64,000 nt of DNA from Segatella copri. Lineage in GTDB: Bacteria; Bacteroidota; Bacteroidia; Bacteroidales; Bacteroidaceae. Position numbers and translations under genes: made by a program. The notes under the pieces were generated by a model. The model saw nothing but the letters and a program-made list of their open reading frames with translations, did no database searches and was not told the DNA's origin. Below are positions 32,952 through 43,269 of this stretch, in pieces (positions within the stretch are counted from its first letter, which is position 1; the number at the start of each line of letters is the position of its first letter). The stretch is from contig NZ_CP156891.1 of the NCBI RefSeq assembly GCF_019249795.2, positions 2,884,001 to 2,948,000 on the forward strand, given 5' to 3'.

Positions 32952-33051
32952 GGTGAAGAGTGGGTGAAGAGATAAAGAAAACTCTTCACCTCCCGAAACC
33001 CCGATAAACAGAGGGGGTACAGGCGAGAAGGTGAAGAGTGAAGAGATAAAT
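32952..33051. repeat. GTGAAGA-type arrays with an inverted copy between convergent genes
   Basis: GGTGAAGAGT (32952-32961) is inverted at 32981-32990, giving a possible hairpin. A further direct array GTGAAGA, GTGAAGA, GATAAAT follows at 33031-33051. The region lies between the DUF2442 gene (+) and the M18 peptidase (-). Confidence 0.75.
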
Positions 33052-33060
33052 CGGGATTGC

Positions 33061-34347
33061 TTACAACTGATAGAACTTGGTGAAAGCCTTCACGCAATAT
33101 TCGTGGTCGATAACACTACCGGTTTCGCGGCAACTGTGCATAGCGAGGATGGCATTGCCCATATCCACACCCTTCAATGGGATGGAAGAGGCGAGGATAT
33201 TGCCCAATGTGCTGCCACCTGCCACATCGCTGTGGTTTACGAAACGCTGGCATGGTACACTGGCTGCATCGCAGATGTTGGCGAAGATGGCTGCTGATAC
33301 AGCATCGCTCGCATACTTCTGGGCTGCATTGAACTTGATGACCGGACCACCGCCCAACTTAGGATGATTCGTAGGGTCGAACTTCTCGCTATAGTTAGGA
33401 TGCCAGGCATGCGCATTATCGGCTGAAATCATGAAGGCACGCTCTACTGCCTGATAATAAGCCTCTTCTGTATGGCTCTGTGCCAGGGCGATGCGCTGGA
33501 GCATATATGAAAGGAATGGACTTCCGGCTCCCTGTTTGGTCTGGGACCCCGTCTCTTCATTATCGAAGATGGCGAGAACCTGGGTGGTATCATTGGCATC
33601 TGCTGCAATCATCGCCTCTACACCAGCCCAGCACATAGACAGGTCGTCGAGTCTGCCTGAAGAGATAAACTCATCGTGTACACCGAAGGTGCAGGCTGGA
33701 GTGGCATCAGCCAGGTAGAGATCGAAATCAAGAACATCCTCTTTCAGGATATTCAGTTCGTCGGTTATCACATTCATCAGGAGGTTACCCTTCTCCAGTT
33801 CATCATTGATGATGCCGAGGATAGGGAGTACATCCTTCTGCTTGCTTAACTTCACACCATCATTCACCTGACGGTTGAAGTGGATAGCGAGATTGCTGAT
33901 CTGCAGCAATGGGCGCTTCACATGAAGAAGGAGCGTCTGGGGATTCATCGCATTCTCGCCCTTCACGATAACTCTACCTGCCAGGGTGAGCGGACGGTCG
34001 AACCAGGTTGACATGATTGGACCACCATAAACCTCGGTATTCAGTTTTACGATACCGCCCTCGCAAAGCATCTCAGCATTTGGCTTGATGCGGAAGGTAG
34101 GCGAATCGCAGTGGGCGCAGATCATGTGGAAACCGGCATCTGCCAAAGGTTTCTTTCCGATTTGGAAGGCGTAGATGGAAGAGTCGTTCTTGGTAACGAA
34201 GAACTTTTCACCCGCTTCAATCTTGCCCAAAGGCTCCTGTGGGTTCATACGTCGGAACCCGTTCTTCTCCAATTCCTCGGAGATATTCTTTACTGCCAGG
34301 AAATTCACTGGCGATGCGTCTAGAAAGGATAATAATCTTTTGATCAT
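33061..34347 (-). CDS. M18 family aminopeptidase
   Basis: A 428-residue cytosolic metallo-aminopeptidase of the aspartyl-aminopeptidase (ApeB/DAP) family. Binuclear metal and active-site segments are visible in order: HMICAHCDSPTFRIKP, RLDDLSMCWAGVEA, AIFDNEETGSQTKQGAGSP and NHSDVAGGSTLGNI. It removes N-terminal residues, usually acidic ones in related enzymes, from peptides. Length is typical (about 430). It is a single gene. A minus-strand -7 box TATCTTTG lies at 34375-34382, divergent from the sensor gene. Confidence 0.93.
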   Translation of the reverse strand: MIKRLLSFLDASPVNFLAVKNISEELEKNGFRRMNPQEPLGKIEAGEKFFVTKNDSSIYAFQIGKKPLADAGFHMICAHCDSPTFRIKPNAEMLCEGGIVKLNTEVYGGPIMSTWFDRPLTLAGRVIVKGENAMNPQTLLLHVKRPLLQISNLAIHFNRQVNDGVKLSKQKDVLPILGIINDELEKGNLLMNVITDELNILKEDVLDFDLYLADATPACTFGVHDEFISSGRLDDLSMCWAGVEAMIAADANDTTQVLAIFDNEETGSQTKQGAGSPFLSYMLQRIALAQSHTEEAYYQAVERAFMISADNAHAWHPNYSEKFDPTNHPKLGGGPVIKFNAAQKYASDAVSAAIFANICDAASVPCQRFVNHSDVAGGSTLGNILASSIPLKGVDMGNAILAMHSCRETGSVIDHEYCVKAFTKFYQL

Positions 34348-34414
34348 AGTCTATATCTTTATATTAATATCTTGCAAAGATAATAGATTTTTTTCATTTT
34401 ATCTCATTATTCTA

Positions 34415-34444
34415 TTTGTTTTTCATTTTTTTGTATTATCTTTG
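34415..34444 (+). promoter_or_regulatory. Promoter of the hybrid two-component regulator
   Basis: TTTG (34415-34418), 18 bases, TATCTTTG (34437-34444). The ATG at 34472 follows after 27 bases, supporting that start over an earlier one in the same open frame. Confidence 0.7.
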
Positions 34445-34471
34445 TCCCCAAATAAGATCAATGAAAGAATT

Positions 34472-37400
34472 ATGAAACGATATAAATCCTGTACTCTAAT
34501 TATATTGCTGCTGTTGGCATCGGCTCTTCAGGCATATGCGCATATTTCCAGAAATATGTTCATGCTTTCCAATCTCAATACAGACAATGGTCTTTCCTGC
34601 TCTCGTGTTTATTCTATTGTCGAGGCAGAGGATGGTGCCATGTGGATAAGTACTAAGCGTGGAGTTGACCGATATAATGGGCAACAAGTTACCAATTATA
34701 CTTTATACACAGAGATGCCGTATAGTGATGCTTGTGGTAGAAGTATTAAACTGACTAAGGATGCGCAACATCTGATTTACGCCTACGACAACAAGGGAAA
34801 GGTGTATATATATGATAAGAGGAAAGATACATTTGTTTTGAAATGTAATCTTCAGAAAATTTTAGGTGGAAGTATCGTGTTGAACGAACTGTTGGTAGAC
34901 GAAAAGGGCAATTTCTGGTTAGCTATGGATAGAGGCATTTATTGCTTATCAGCAGCTACTGATGGAAAGGAGATCGTTCGGGAGACAGCTAAGGGTAGGT
35001 TTGTATTGAAAAATACTTATATTAATCATATCCAATTTATAGGTCAGAAACTCTTGATAGGAACATTTAAAGATGTTTATTGCTATTCGATGCCTGCCCG
35101 GAAGTTAGAAAAGAAGATTAGTGGCAGTTCTGTAGTATCCTCTTATCATGATATTGTGGGACATCGTATCTGGCTGGGTACTTTTCACGAAGGAGTTAAA
35201 GTGATGGATGATCGTACTTGGAAGCTGATAAAATCTGCTGATTTCCAATCTTTGCAAAACATTCCTAAAATTCCCGTACGTTCAATCATTTTATATGATA
35301 AGCAGACTCTTCTGATGGCTGTAGATGGAGCAGGAATATATGCTTATGACAGTTCGAATAAACAAACCAAGCTCTTGCTTGATACAGATGGACGTCCTGG
35401 TAACGTACTGAATGGAAATGGATTATATACCTTGTGCTGCGATCGTTTTGGCGATTTATGGACAGGCTCTTACTCGGGAGGAGTAGATTTGGCGATACCA
35501 ATGAAACATACATTGGAATATATCACACATGAATATCTCAACAATCAATCACTGATAGATAATTGTGTGAACGATGTTTTCCAAAGCCGTGATGGGAAAA
35601 TATGGTATGCCACAGATAAAGGAGTAAGTGTTTATGATGCGCAGACTCGTCTTTGGCATCATGGATTATATAATAAGGTGGCGCTTACGATTTGTCAGAC
35701 TGTAGACGGCAGAATTCTGGTTGGTACCTATGGTAATGGCGTATATCAGGTTCATGCTGATGGCACTAGTATGCTTGCTTATTCTGTGGAAACAGGAATG
35801 TTGAAGAGTGATTACGTATTCAGTCTTTTTACTGATAGCGATGGTAATATTTGGGTGGGATGTTTGGATGGAGATATGGCTTGTTTCCCTTCAGATAAAT
35901 ATAATTTGAATGGAACGGGAAAGTCGGTATTCTATCTGCCTGTCAACGAAGTGCAATGCATCACGGAATCACTGGATAAGCGTTTTATTGCTGTAGGAAC
36001 TTCGCATGGAGGCTATTTGATTGATAAGCGCGAACCTTTGCATCCTCGTCGTTTCTTTTCTCCTGAACAGTATCCCGAAAAAGACATTAATTTGTTTGTC
36101 AACAGTATGGCTTTTCAGGATTCCCGTCATATCTGGATTGGAACGGATGGAGGAGGACTCTATGATTATGATTTACTGACAAAGAAGTTTAAGCGTTATA
36201 CTAATCAGGACGCTTTGCCTTCTAATACTGTTTATGGACTTATAAAAGGTATTAATGGCAATTTGTGGATCAGTACGGATAAAGGTTTGGCGTTCATGAA
36301 ACAGGGGAAGATAGTAAACCTCAACATCTTTAAGGGAATGGAACGTGAGTATAACCGAATGTCTGTTGCGTGTACTTCAGATGGCAGGGTGCTTTTTGGC
36401 AGCAACGATGGAGTTGTCGCTTTGACTCCTATGTTTGCCAAAGGTTTGAATTATGCCGCTCCACTTCGTATTCATAGTGTTGAGGTTGAAGGTGTCGAAC
36501 GTTCCGATTACTGGAATGAATGTCTCTTTGAAATGTTGAAGGAAGGCAAATTGAGTCTTAGCCATAATGAGAATACGCTGGTTGTTTCTTTCGAGAGTAT
36601 CAATTATCAATACCAGTATGATATTCAATATCAATATTATTTGGAAGAATACGACCGTAATTGGAGTAAACCATCTTCTAATCAGTTGGTACGATTTGTA
36701 AATTTGCCTTCGGGCAGCTATCTGCTTCATGTAAAGGCTATCTGCAGAAGTAATGGTAGAGAATTGGGAGAAACAACTTTGGAGATTCATATAGCCCAGC
36801 CTTGGTGGAATACCTGGTGGGCATGGATTATCTATCTCTGTATTTTTGCTGCCATCTTATATTTTGTCTGGCAGTATTACAAAGAGCGCTTACAGCGAAA
36901 GTATTATGATGAGAAAATCAATTTTTTCGTTAATACTGCCCATAACATACGTACTCCTTTGAGTCTCGTGTTGGCTCCTCTTGATAATCTGGCTAATGAT
37001 TCCAACTTGAGTGAGAAAAGTCGTGGATTCTTGGATATGGCGCATCGCAACGGCAACAAACTATTGAAGATGGTTACAGAATTGCTTGACTTCCAAAAGA
37101 TAGAGCAGTCTGCCGAACAGGTTCGCCTGCAAGATATAGAATTGCCGATGCTTTTACGTGTGCAGTTGGAAAAGTTTGTATTGGCAGCTCAGGAGAAGCA
37201 TATTCAACTGTGTATTGAAACGTGTCCGCAGCAACAGATTCATTCTGATGTCAAAATGATGGATCTGATATTGGAAAATCTTCTCTCGAATGCTATCAAA
37301 TATACACCTCAAGGTGGAAAGGTTACGTTGTCGGCTTCTGTTGAAGGTAAGATGGCTGTGATTCATGTATGTGATACAGGTATAGGTATTCCAAAGGCCG

Positions 37401-38605
37401 AAATTAAGAGTATCTTCAAGACCTTCTTCAGGGCTTCTAATGCGATAAATTCTCAGGAAATGGGAAGTGGATTAGGACTGATGCTTACACGAAAGCTTGT
37501 AGAGAAATTAGGAGGAAAGCTTAGTTTCGTAAGTGAGGAAGGAAAGGGTACTACTTTCTGTGTGAAGATGCCATTAGGTCATGTAACAGATTCTTCTGTC
37601 CGGCTTGTTGGAGAAAAGAAAAATGTTGTAACTGAATCTTCTTTAGCTGAAGATAAGCATGATGAAACTTGCCAGACTGTGTCTTCTGCGGTTCTGCAGG
37701 ATGCTGATGTTTCAACGGATACACTTCTTTTTGTCGATGACAATGAAGATCTTCGCAAATATATCAGAATGACTTTTGGTGATTCTTATCAAGTAGTTGA
37801 TGTGGAGAGTGCAGAGGCTGCCCTGAAATATTTGAAAGAGGGCGGGATATGTGATATCGTTGTTTCAGATGTCATGATGCCGGGAATGCACGGAGATGAG
37901 TTCTGTCGCAGCATCAAGGAAAATAAGGAAACATCATGGCTGCCTGTTATCCTGCTGACTGCTAAGGCTGGTCGTGACTTTATGATAGAGGGACTCGGAC
38001 TTGGTGCTGATGACTATATAGCCAAGCCATTCGATACTGCTATTCTTGCGAGTAAGGTTGCCAGTATTTTGAAGAATCGTCGCCGGTTGAATCAGTATTA
38101 TATGGACAGAAGCCTTGCTCTTGTTAGAGGAGAGGTTGCTTCTGAGTCTGCTTCTTCCGAGCAGATTGTGGGTTCTGATTCATCCTATGAACACTTGGAA
38201 CCTACTGGAACTTCTGAAGAGAAAAAGGATGATACTGTCTTGAATAAGCAAGGCCAGACATTCGAAAATGTGGCAGAAGCTGTTCTGAATCCGCAAGACC
38301 AGGCTTTTGTAGATAAAGCTACCCGTTTGGTGTTGGCTCATCTGAGCGACACAGACTTTAATATCGACCGACTCTGTAGAGAGATGGCGATGAGCAGAAC
38401 GCTTTTCTATGGTAGGCTGAAGACTCTTACGGGCCAAAGTCCGCAGGATTTTATGCGTTTGATACGTCTGGAGCAGGCTGCAATCTTCCTGAAACAGGGG
38501 GATAGTGTGCTGGATGTATCTGTGAAAGCCGGTTTTGTAAATGTGAAGTACTTTAGTACTGTATTTAAAAAACACTTTGGGGTTTCTCCAAGTAAGTATC
38601 TGTAA
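34472..38605 (+). CDS. Hybrid two-component system sensor-regulator (HTCS)
   Basis: A 1377-residue one-protein signalling system. A signal peptide is followed by a periplasmic sensor of propeller repeats (DGAMWISTKRGVDRYNG, DGNIWVGCLDGDMACF and others) and a Y_Y_Y-type domain (about 680-770). One helix (about 783-806) leads to HisKA with H824 (TAHNIRTPLSLVL), a HATPase domain (VCDTGIGIPKAE, GSGLGLMLTRKLVE), a receiver with D1133 (VVSDVMMPGMHG) and an AraC-type HTH at the C-terminus. The H-box reads HNIRTP instead of the usual HELRTP. HTCS proteins bind breakdown oligosaccharides and activate the adjacent polysaccharide locus, here the GH5/SusCD/GH3 genes downstream. Confidence 0.95.
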   Translation: MKRYKSCTLIILLLLASALQAYAHISRNMFMLSNLNTDNGLSCSRVYSIVEAEDGAMWISTKRGVDRYNGQQVTNYTLYTEMPYSDACGRSIKLTKDAQHLIYAYDNKGKVYIYDKRKDTFVLKCNLQKILGGSIVLNELLVDEKGNFWLAMDRGIYCLSAATDGKEIVRETAKGRFVLKNTYINHIQFIGQKLLIGTFKDVYCYSMPARKLEKKISGSSVVSSYHDIVGHRIWLGTFHEGVKVMDDRTWKLIKSADFQSLQNIPKIPVRSIILYDKQTLLMAVDGAGIYAYDSSNKQTKLLLDTDGRPGNVLNGNGLYTLCCDRFGDLWTGSYSGGVDLAIPMKHTLEYITHEYLNNQSLIDNCVNDVFQSRDGKIWYATDKGVSVYDAQTRLWHHGLYNKVALTICQTVDGRILVGTYGNGVYQVHADGTSMLAYSVETGMLKSDYVFSLFTDSDGNIWVGCLDGDMACFPSDKYNLNGTGKSVFYLPVNEVQCITESLDKRFIAVGTSHGGYLIDKREPLHPRRFFSPEQYPEKDINLFVNSMAFQDSRHIWIGTDGGGLYDYDLLTKKFKRYTNQDALPSNTVYGLIKGINGNLWISTDKGLAFMKQGKIVNLNIFKGMEREYNRMSVACTSDGRVLFGSNDGVVALTPMFAKGLNYAAPLRIHSVEVEGVERSDYWNECLFEMLKEGKLSLSHNENTLVVSFESINYQYQYDIQYQYYLEEYDRNWSKPSSNQLVRFVNLPSGSYLLHVKAICRSNGRELGETTLEIHIAQPWWNTWWAWIIYLCIFAAILYFVWQYYKERLQRKYYDEKINFFVNTAHNIRTPLSLVLAPLDNLANDSNLSEKSRGFLDMAHRNGNKLLKMVTELLDFQKIEQSAEQVRLQDIELPMLLRVQLEKFVLAAQEKHIQLCIETCPQQQIHSDVKMMDLILENLLSNAIKYTPQGGKVTLSASVEGKMAVIHVCDTGIGIPKAEIKSIFKTFFRASNAINSQEMGSGLGLMLTRKLVEKLGGKLSFVSEEGKGTTFCVKMPLGHVTDSSVRLVGEKKNVVTESSLAEDKHDETCQTVSSAVLQDADVSTDTLLFVDDNEDLRKYIRMTFGDSYQVVDVESAEAALKYLKEGGICDIVVSDVMMPGMHGDEFCRSIKENKETSWLPVILLTAKAGRDFMIEGLGLGADDYIAKPFDTAILASKVASILKNRRRLNQYYMDRSLALVRGEVASESASSEQIVGSDSSYEHLEPTGTSEEKKDDTVLNKQGQTFENVAEAVLNPQDQAFVDKATRLVLAHLSDTDFNIDRLCREMAMSRTLFYGRLKTLTGQSPQDFMRLIRLEQAAIFLKQGDSVLDVSVKAGFVNVKYFSTVFKKHFGVSPSKYL

Positions 38606-38627
38606 ATTAGAGTTTTAAATTCAAAGA

Positions 38628-38672
38628 AAAGGTTTCTGTTTAGACGATATGTCTGAATTGAAACCTTTTTTT
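38628..38672 (+). terminator. Terminator after the HTCS gene
   Basis: AAAGGTTTC (38628-38636) pairs with GAAACCTTT (38660-38668), with AGAC/GTCT inside, and a T run follows. It isolates the regulator from the structural genes. Confidence 0.85.
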
Positions 38673-38707
38673 GTTTGTTATCTAACCCTCTGGAAGTTCC
38701 TTTTCTT

Positions 38708-38715
38708 TATCTTTG
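38708..38715 (+). promoter_or_regulatory. -7 box of the polysaccharide-utilization operon
   Basis: TATCTTTG lies 69 bases before the GH5 ATG. No good TTTG box is placed 19-20 bases upstream, as expected for a promoter needing the HTCS activator. Confidence 0.55.
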
Positions 38716-38784
38716 CAACCAGATTCTGTTAAGTAAGTCAAACAGTTATTTAAAAAACGAAACAATAACAATATAAACATAAAA

Positions 38785-40005
38785 ATGAAAAGGAACTTTT
38801 TGAAAATTAGCCTCTTTTTAATAGGCGTCTTCACATGTCTCTCATGCGAAGCAAGTACGTTGCACTCATCCAGCAGTTCTCAAGGTGTAGGCGAATCCAT
38901 ACCTACTGCCCAGCAATGGAATAAAGATGTTGTGGGGTGGAATCTTGGCAACGCATTCGAGTGCTCAGCTCCTGGACAGGATGGTGAGTCGATGCAGATT
39001 GGCAACCCTGATGGTTCTATCCATGCAGAGACAGCCTGGGGCAGTCCCGTTGTTACCAAGAAGGTGATACAAGCCGTGAAGAAGGCAGGTTTCAATGCCA
39101 TCCGTATTCCAATCCGTTGGCAGTGCCACATTACCAACGCTCAGGCGATGAGCATCGACAAGGCTTGGATTGCTCGCATCAAGGAGGTGGTGGGCTGGTG
39201 CCTTGACAACGGTTTGAAGGTTATCATCAATGTGCATCATGAAAAATGGCTCGAAGGTCGTCCTACCTATCAATATAAGGAAGAAAACTGCCAGAAGCTT
39301 GCGCTTCTCTGGATGAATATCGCCTCTGAGTTTGCCAATTATGACAGTCGCTTGGCTTTCGCCGGTACCAATGAGGTTCACATCAGGGACAACTGGGGCA
39401 AACCTACTGCCGAGAACCTCGAAGTGCAGAATGCTTACAATCAGATATTCGTGGATATGGTTCGTGCCACAGGCGGCAACAATGCCAAGCGCCACCTCAT
39501 CTTACAGACTTACGTTTGTAACCCATGGTTTGGCATAGAGAATGGAGATTTCATCATTCCGAAGGATGCCGAAGGCAATGGCAACAACTATATGAGTGTG
39601 GAATTTCACTACTATCAGCCATGGAGCTACGCTGGCGATTGCACCTACGATTACTGGGGTGATGCCTACAAGGATGCTGGCAAGATACCTGCAGAAAACG
39701 AGAAGACGATGACGGATTTCTTCGACAAGGCGGTGAATACCTGGAGCAACAAAGGACTGGGTATCGTAATAGGAGAGTGGGGAGTAACCGATCACTATAA
39801 GTCTAACTCAGAGAAAGTGCATGAAAACATGACCTACTACTGTAAGTTCTTGACTACGGAGGCTCGCAAACGAGGCTTCTCTACTTTCGTTTGGGACAAC
39901 AACCACTTCGGCAACGGCTCTGAGAAGTATGGCATTTTCGACCGTTTCAAGAGTATGAAGGTGAATGCTCCTTGGATTCTCGAAGGAATCTTTGGGAAAG
40001 AATAA
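38785..40005 (+). CDS. GH5 endo-beta-glucanase, surface or periplasmic lipoprotein
   Basis: A 406-residue glycoside hydrolase family 5 enzyme. The lipobox CLSC near residue 21 predicts lipidation. GH5 core segments are GWNLGNAFE, ETAWGSP, AGFNAIRIPIRW and VIINVHHEKW. The likely acid/base is E197 (AGTNEVH) and the likely nucleophile E331 (IGEWG), consistent with the beta-4 and beta-7 positions. The pattern is closest to the GH5_4-like group of cellulases/xyloglucanases, but subfamily needs a phylogeny. It is first in the operon and precedes SusC by 28 bases. It probably cuts a beta-1,4-containing glucan at the cell surface. Confidence 0.92.
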   Translation: MKRNFLKISLFLIGVFTCLSCEASTLHSSSSSQGVGESIPTAQQWNKDVVGWNLGNAFECSAPGQDGESMQIGNPDGSIHAETAWGSPVVTKKVIQAVKKAGFNAIRIPIRWQCHITNAQAMSIDKAWIARIKEVVGWCLDNGLKVIINVHHEKWLEGRPTYQYKEENCQKLALLWMNIASEFANYDSRLAFAGTNEVHIRDNWGKPTAENLEVQNAYNQIFVDMVRATGGNNAKRHLILQTYVCNPWFGIENGDFIIPKDAEGNGNNYMSVEFHYYQPWSYAGDCTYDYWGDAYKDAGKIPAENEKTMTDFFDKAVNTWSNKGLGIVIGEWGVTDHYKSNSEKVHENMTYYCKFLTTEARKRGFSTFVWDNNHFGNGSEKYGIFDRFKSMKVNAPWILEGIFGKE

Positions 40006-40033
40006 TGTTAAACTAAAAACAAAAATATCAATT

Positions 40034-43000
40034 ATGAGAAAGAAAACTATGTTTCTCGGCCTGCTCGGTGCAGGTTTGATGTGGATGCCTGCTTCTGCCA
40101 TTCTCGCTGCCCAGATGAACAATGCAGCGATGAGCGTTCAGCAGAACCAAGGCATCAAGGGTACAGTGGTGGATGCCACTGGCGAAACCTTGATTGGCGC
40201 TAGCGTGAAGGTGGCTGGTACAACCAACGGTTCCGTTACCGATATAGATGGTAACTTTACGTTGAACTGCAAGCCTGGAGCAACGCTCGAAGTGAGCTAC
40301 ATCGGTTACAAGACAATGACCGTGAAAGCTGCTAATGGCATGAAAATCACGATGCAAGAGGATGGTAAGGCCTTGAATGAGGTCGTTGTTACCGCCCTTG
40401 GTATCAAGCGCGACCGCAAGGCTCTCGGCTATGGCTTGGAGGAAGTGAAAGGTGAGGAACTTACCAAGGCGAAGGAAACTAACGTCATCAACTCTCTTTC
40501 TGGTAAGGTGGCTGGTCTCGTTGTCCAGAACACCGCTGGCGGTGCTTCTGGTTCTACCCGCGTGCTTCTTCGTGGTAATACAGAAATGGCAGGCAATAAC
40601 CAGCCTCTTTACGTGGTGGATGGTGTGCCTTTGGATAATACCAACTTTGGCAGTGCTGGTGAAAGTGGTGGTTATGACCTCGGTGATGGTATCTCTGCCA
40701 TCAATCCTGATGACATCGAGACGATGACCGTATTGAAAGGTCCTGCTGCCTCTGCCCTCTATGGTAGCCGTGCTTCTCATGGTGTTATCTTGATTACGAC
40801 CAAGAAGGCGGAGAAGGATAGAATTTCCGTGGAGTACAATGGTTCTTATACTATCGATACCCAGTTGGCTAAATGGGACGACATCCAGGAGATATATGGT
40901 GCTGGCTACAATGGCGAGCTTCCTACATCCAGCACTTCTGGTACGAACTCAAGTTGGGGACCTAAGGCCGATGACTTCATGTTCAAATATTTCGATGGCG
41001 AAGAACGTCCATTCATGATGCATCCTAACAATGCTTCTGATTTCTTCCGCACAGGTTTCACCACCCAGAACTCTGCCATCCTCTCAGTTAATTCCGGTAA
41101 GACGGGTATGCGTTTCTCTGTTACGGATATGCGCAACAAGGATATCTTGCCAAATACCAATATGAGTCGTGACAACTTCAACCTCCGTGTGAATACCTCT
41201 GCAGGTCCTGTTGACTTCGACTTCACCGCCAACTATACTCGTGAGAAGGTAAAGAACCGTCCTGCCCTTGGTGACTCCCAGAGTAACGTGGGTAAGAACC
41301 TCATGACCCTGGCGGGTACCTACGACCAGGCTTGGCTGAAGCACTATGAGGATGCCGACGGCAACTACTCCAACTGGAATGGTAACGATCAGTATAACAA
41401 GAACCCATACTGGGATCTCTATAAGAACAGCAATACATCCGACAAGGACGTGTTCCGTTTTACGGGTAAGGCAATCTGGAACATCAACAAGCACCTCAAG
41501 TTGCAGGGTACTATCGGTACCGACATCAACAGCATGAACTTCCAGGAATTCATCGCCAAGACAACTCCAGGAACTCCTGCCGGAAAGCTTACCGACCAAA
41601 TCTTCAACAACCGCACACTCAACGCCGAGATACTTGCCCTCTACAACAACTCATGGGGCGACTTCGATGTCAACGCTACCGCTGGTGGTAACATCTTCAA
41701 GGTGAACAACAAGACCACTACCAACGTCGGTCTCAACCAGCAGATGAATGGCATCCAGAACATCATGAACTATCAGGAACAGAACACTCGTGAGAGTATG
41801 TACAAGAAGCAGATCAGCTCTCTCTATGCCAGCGCGAGCCTCGGCTACAAGCATACTTACTATTTGGAGGGAACCATCCGTGGCGATAAGTCATCTACGC
41901 TCCCTACAAATAACAATACATACGTATATCCATCTGTATCGGGTAGTTTGGTTTTCTCTGAGTTTATCAAGAACAAGAAGTTCATCAATTATGGTAAGAT
42001 TCGCGCATCTTGGGCAAAGGTAGGTAGCGATACCGATCCATACCTGTTGGCACTCAACTATACCACGGGCAAGTACAGCTACTCGGGTTATACCATCGGT
42101 ATGATAGCCAACTCAACACAGCCGAACAAGGATTTGAAGCCTACTATGACAGGTTCTTACGAGGTAGGTTTGGAGATGAAGTTCCTCAACGGACGCTTGG
42201 GCTTGGATGCCACCTATTACAACCAGAACTCCAAGGACCAGATTTTGAGTTTGGCTTCAACCACCACCTCTGGCTATGCTTACCGCCTCATCAATGCCGG
42301 TGAGATTCAGAACCAGGGTGTCGAGATTGCCCTCAATGCCCGTGCCTTGCAAATCAAGGACTTCGCTTGGGACTTGGGTGTCAACTTCTCGAAGAATACC
42401 AACAAGGTGAAGTCGCTCATCGATGGCATGGACTACTTCGAGTTGGCGAAGGCAACCTGGTGCGGTGTTTCTGTAGGTGCCAAGGTAGGTGAGAACTATG
42501 GAGCTATCCGTGGACACGACTTCCTCTACAACGACAAGGGACAGGTGGTTGTCGATGCAGCTACTGGTCTTCCAAAGGTTGACCAGGAAATCAAGACCAT
42601 CGGCAACTCTACTTGGGACTGGACAGGTGGTTTCTACTCAACCTTCAGCTACAAGAACTTCCGCCTCTCTGCATCCTTCGATGTGAAGGTAGGTGCCGAC
42701 ATCTACTCTATGTCCATGCGTTCTGCATACGAGACAGGTAAGGCAAAGGGAACATTGGCAGGCCGTGAGGAGTGGTACTCTTCTGAGGAGGCTCGCAAGG
42801 CTTCGGGTATGGAACTTGCCGAATGGCGTGCAGCAGGTAACTGCAAGGGATTTGTCGTAGATGGTGTCATCGACAATGGCGACGGTACTTATCGCAAGAA
42901 CGACATCGCCGTGAACCCTGAAGATTACTGGAAGCATGTGGCAAAAGGCGTGCAGAGTGCCTTCGTTTACGACAACTCTTACGTGAAGTGTCGTGAGATT

Positions 43001-43210
43001 ACTTTCGGCTATACCTTCCCAGAGAGCATCCTGGGCAAGTATGTCAAGGGCTTGACCGTATCCTTCGTGGCTCGTAACCCATTCATTGTTTGGAAGAACA
43101 TTCCTAACATCGACCCAGACTCCAGCTACAACACCTCAGGTCTCGGTCTGGAATATGGTTCCCTGCCATCTCGCAAGAGTTATGGTTTGAACGTGAACGT
43201 GAAGTTCTAG
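40034..43210 (+). CDS. susC: SusC/RagA family TonB-linked outer-membrane transporter
   Basis: A 1058-residue SusC-like receptor. A signal peptide is followed by a carboxypeptidase-D regulatory-like domain (GIKGTVVDATGETLIGASV, VTDIDGNFTLN), the TonB box region (LNEVVVTALGIKRD), a plug (VAGLVVQNTAGGASGSTRVL, then GNNQPLYVVDGVPLDN; IETMTVLKGPAASALYGS) and a large barrel. I use the ATG at 40034; the longer frame extends into the GH5 gene. With the SusD at 43270 it imports glucan oligosaccharides across the outer membrane. Confidence 0.95.
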   Translation: MRKKTMFLGLLGAGLMWMPASAILAAQMNNAAMSVQQNQGIKGTVVDATGETLIGASVKVAGTTNGSVTDIDGNFTLNCKPGATLEVSYIGYKTMTVKAANGMKITMQEDGKALNEVVVTALGIKRDRKALGYGLEEVKGEELTKAKETNVINSLSGKVAGLVVQNTAGGASGSTRVLLRGNTEMAGNNQPLYVVDGVPLDNTNFGSAGESGGYDLGDGISAINPDDIETMTVLKGPAASALYGSRASHGVILITTKKAEKDRISVEYNGSYTIDTQLAKWDDIQEIYGAGYNGELPTSSTSGTNSSWGPKADDFMFKYFDGEERPFMMHPNNASDFFRTGFTTQNSAILSVNSGKTGMRFSVTDMRNKDILPNTNMSRDNFNLRVNTSAGPVDFDFTANYTREKVKNRPALGDSQSNVGKNLMTLAGTYDQAWLKHYEDADGNYSNWNGNDQYNKNPYWDLYKNSNTSDKDVFRFTGKAIWNINKHLKLQGTIGTDINSMNFQEFIAKTTPGTPAGKLTDQIFNNRTLNAEILALYNNSWGDFDVNATAGGNIFKVNNKTTTNVGLNQQMNGIQNIMNYQEQNTRESMYKKQISSLYASASLGYKHTYYLEGTIRGDKSSTLPTNNNTYVYPSVSGSLVFSEFIKNKKFINYGKIRASWAKVGSDTDPYLLALNYTTGKYSYSGYTIGMIANSTQPNKDLKPTMTGSYEVGLEMKFLNGRLGLDATYYNQNSKDQILSLASTTTSGYAYRLINAGEIQNQGVEIALNARALQIKDFAWDLGVNFSKNTNKVKSLIDGMDYFELAKATWCGVSVGAKVGENYGAIRGHDFLYNDKGQVVVDAATGLPKVDQEIKTIGNSTWDWTGGFYSTFSYKNFRLSASFDVKVGADIYSMSMRSAYETGKAKGTLAGREEWYSSEEARKASGMELAEWRAAGNCKGFVVDGVIDNGDGTYRKNDIAVNPEDYWKHVAKGVQSAFVYDNSYVKCREITFGYTFPESILGKYVKGLTVSFVARNPFIVWKNIPNIDPDSSYNTSGLGLEYGSLPSRKSYGLNVNVKF

Positions 43211-43269
43211 TCCCGAAAAAAATGAATCAATTTCTTTAGAAGAGTTCTAATATATAATAAGGTAAGAAA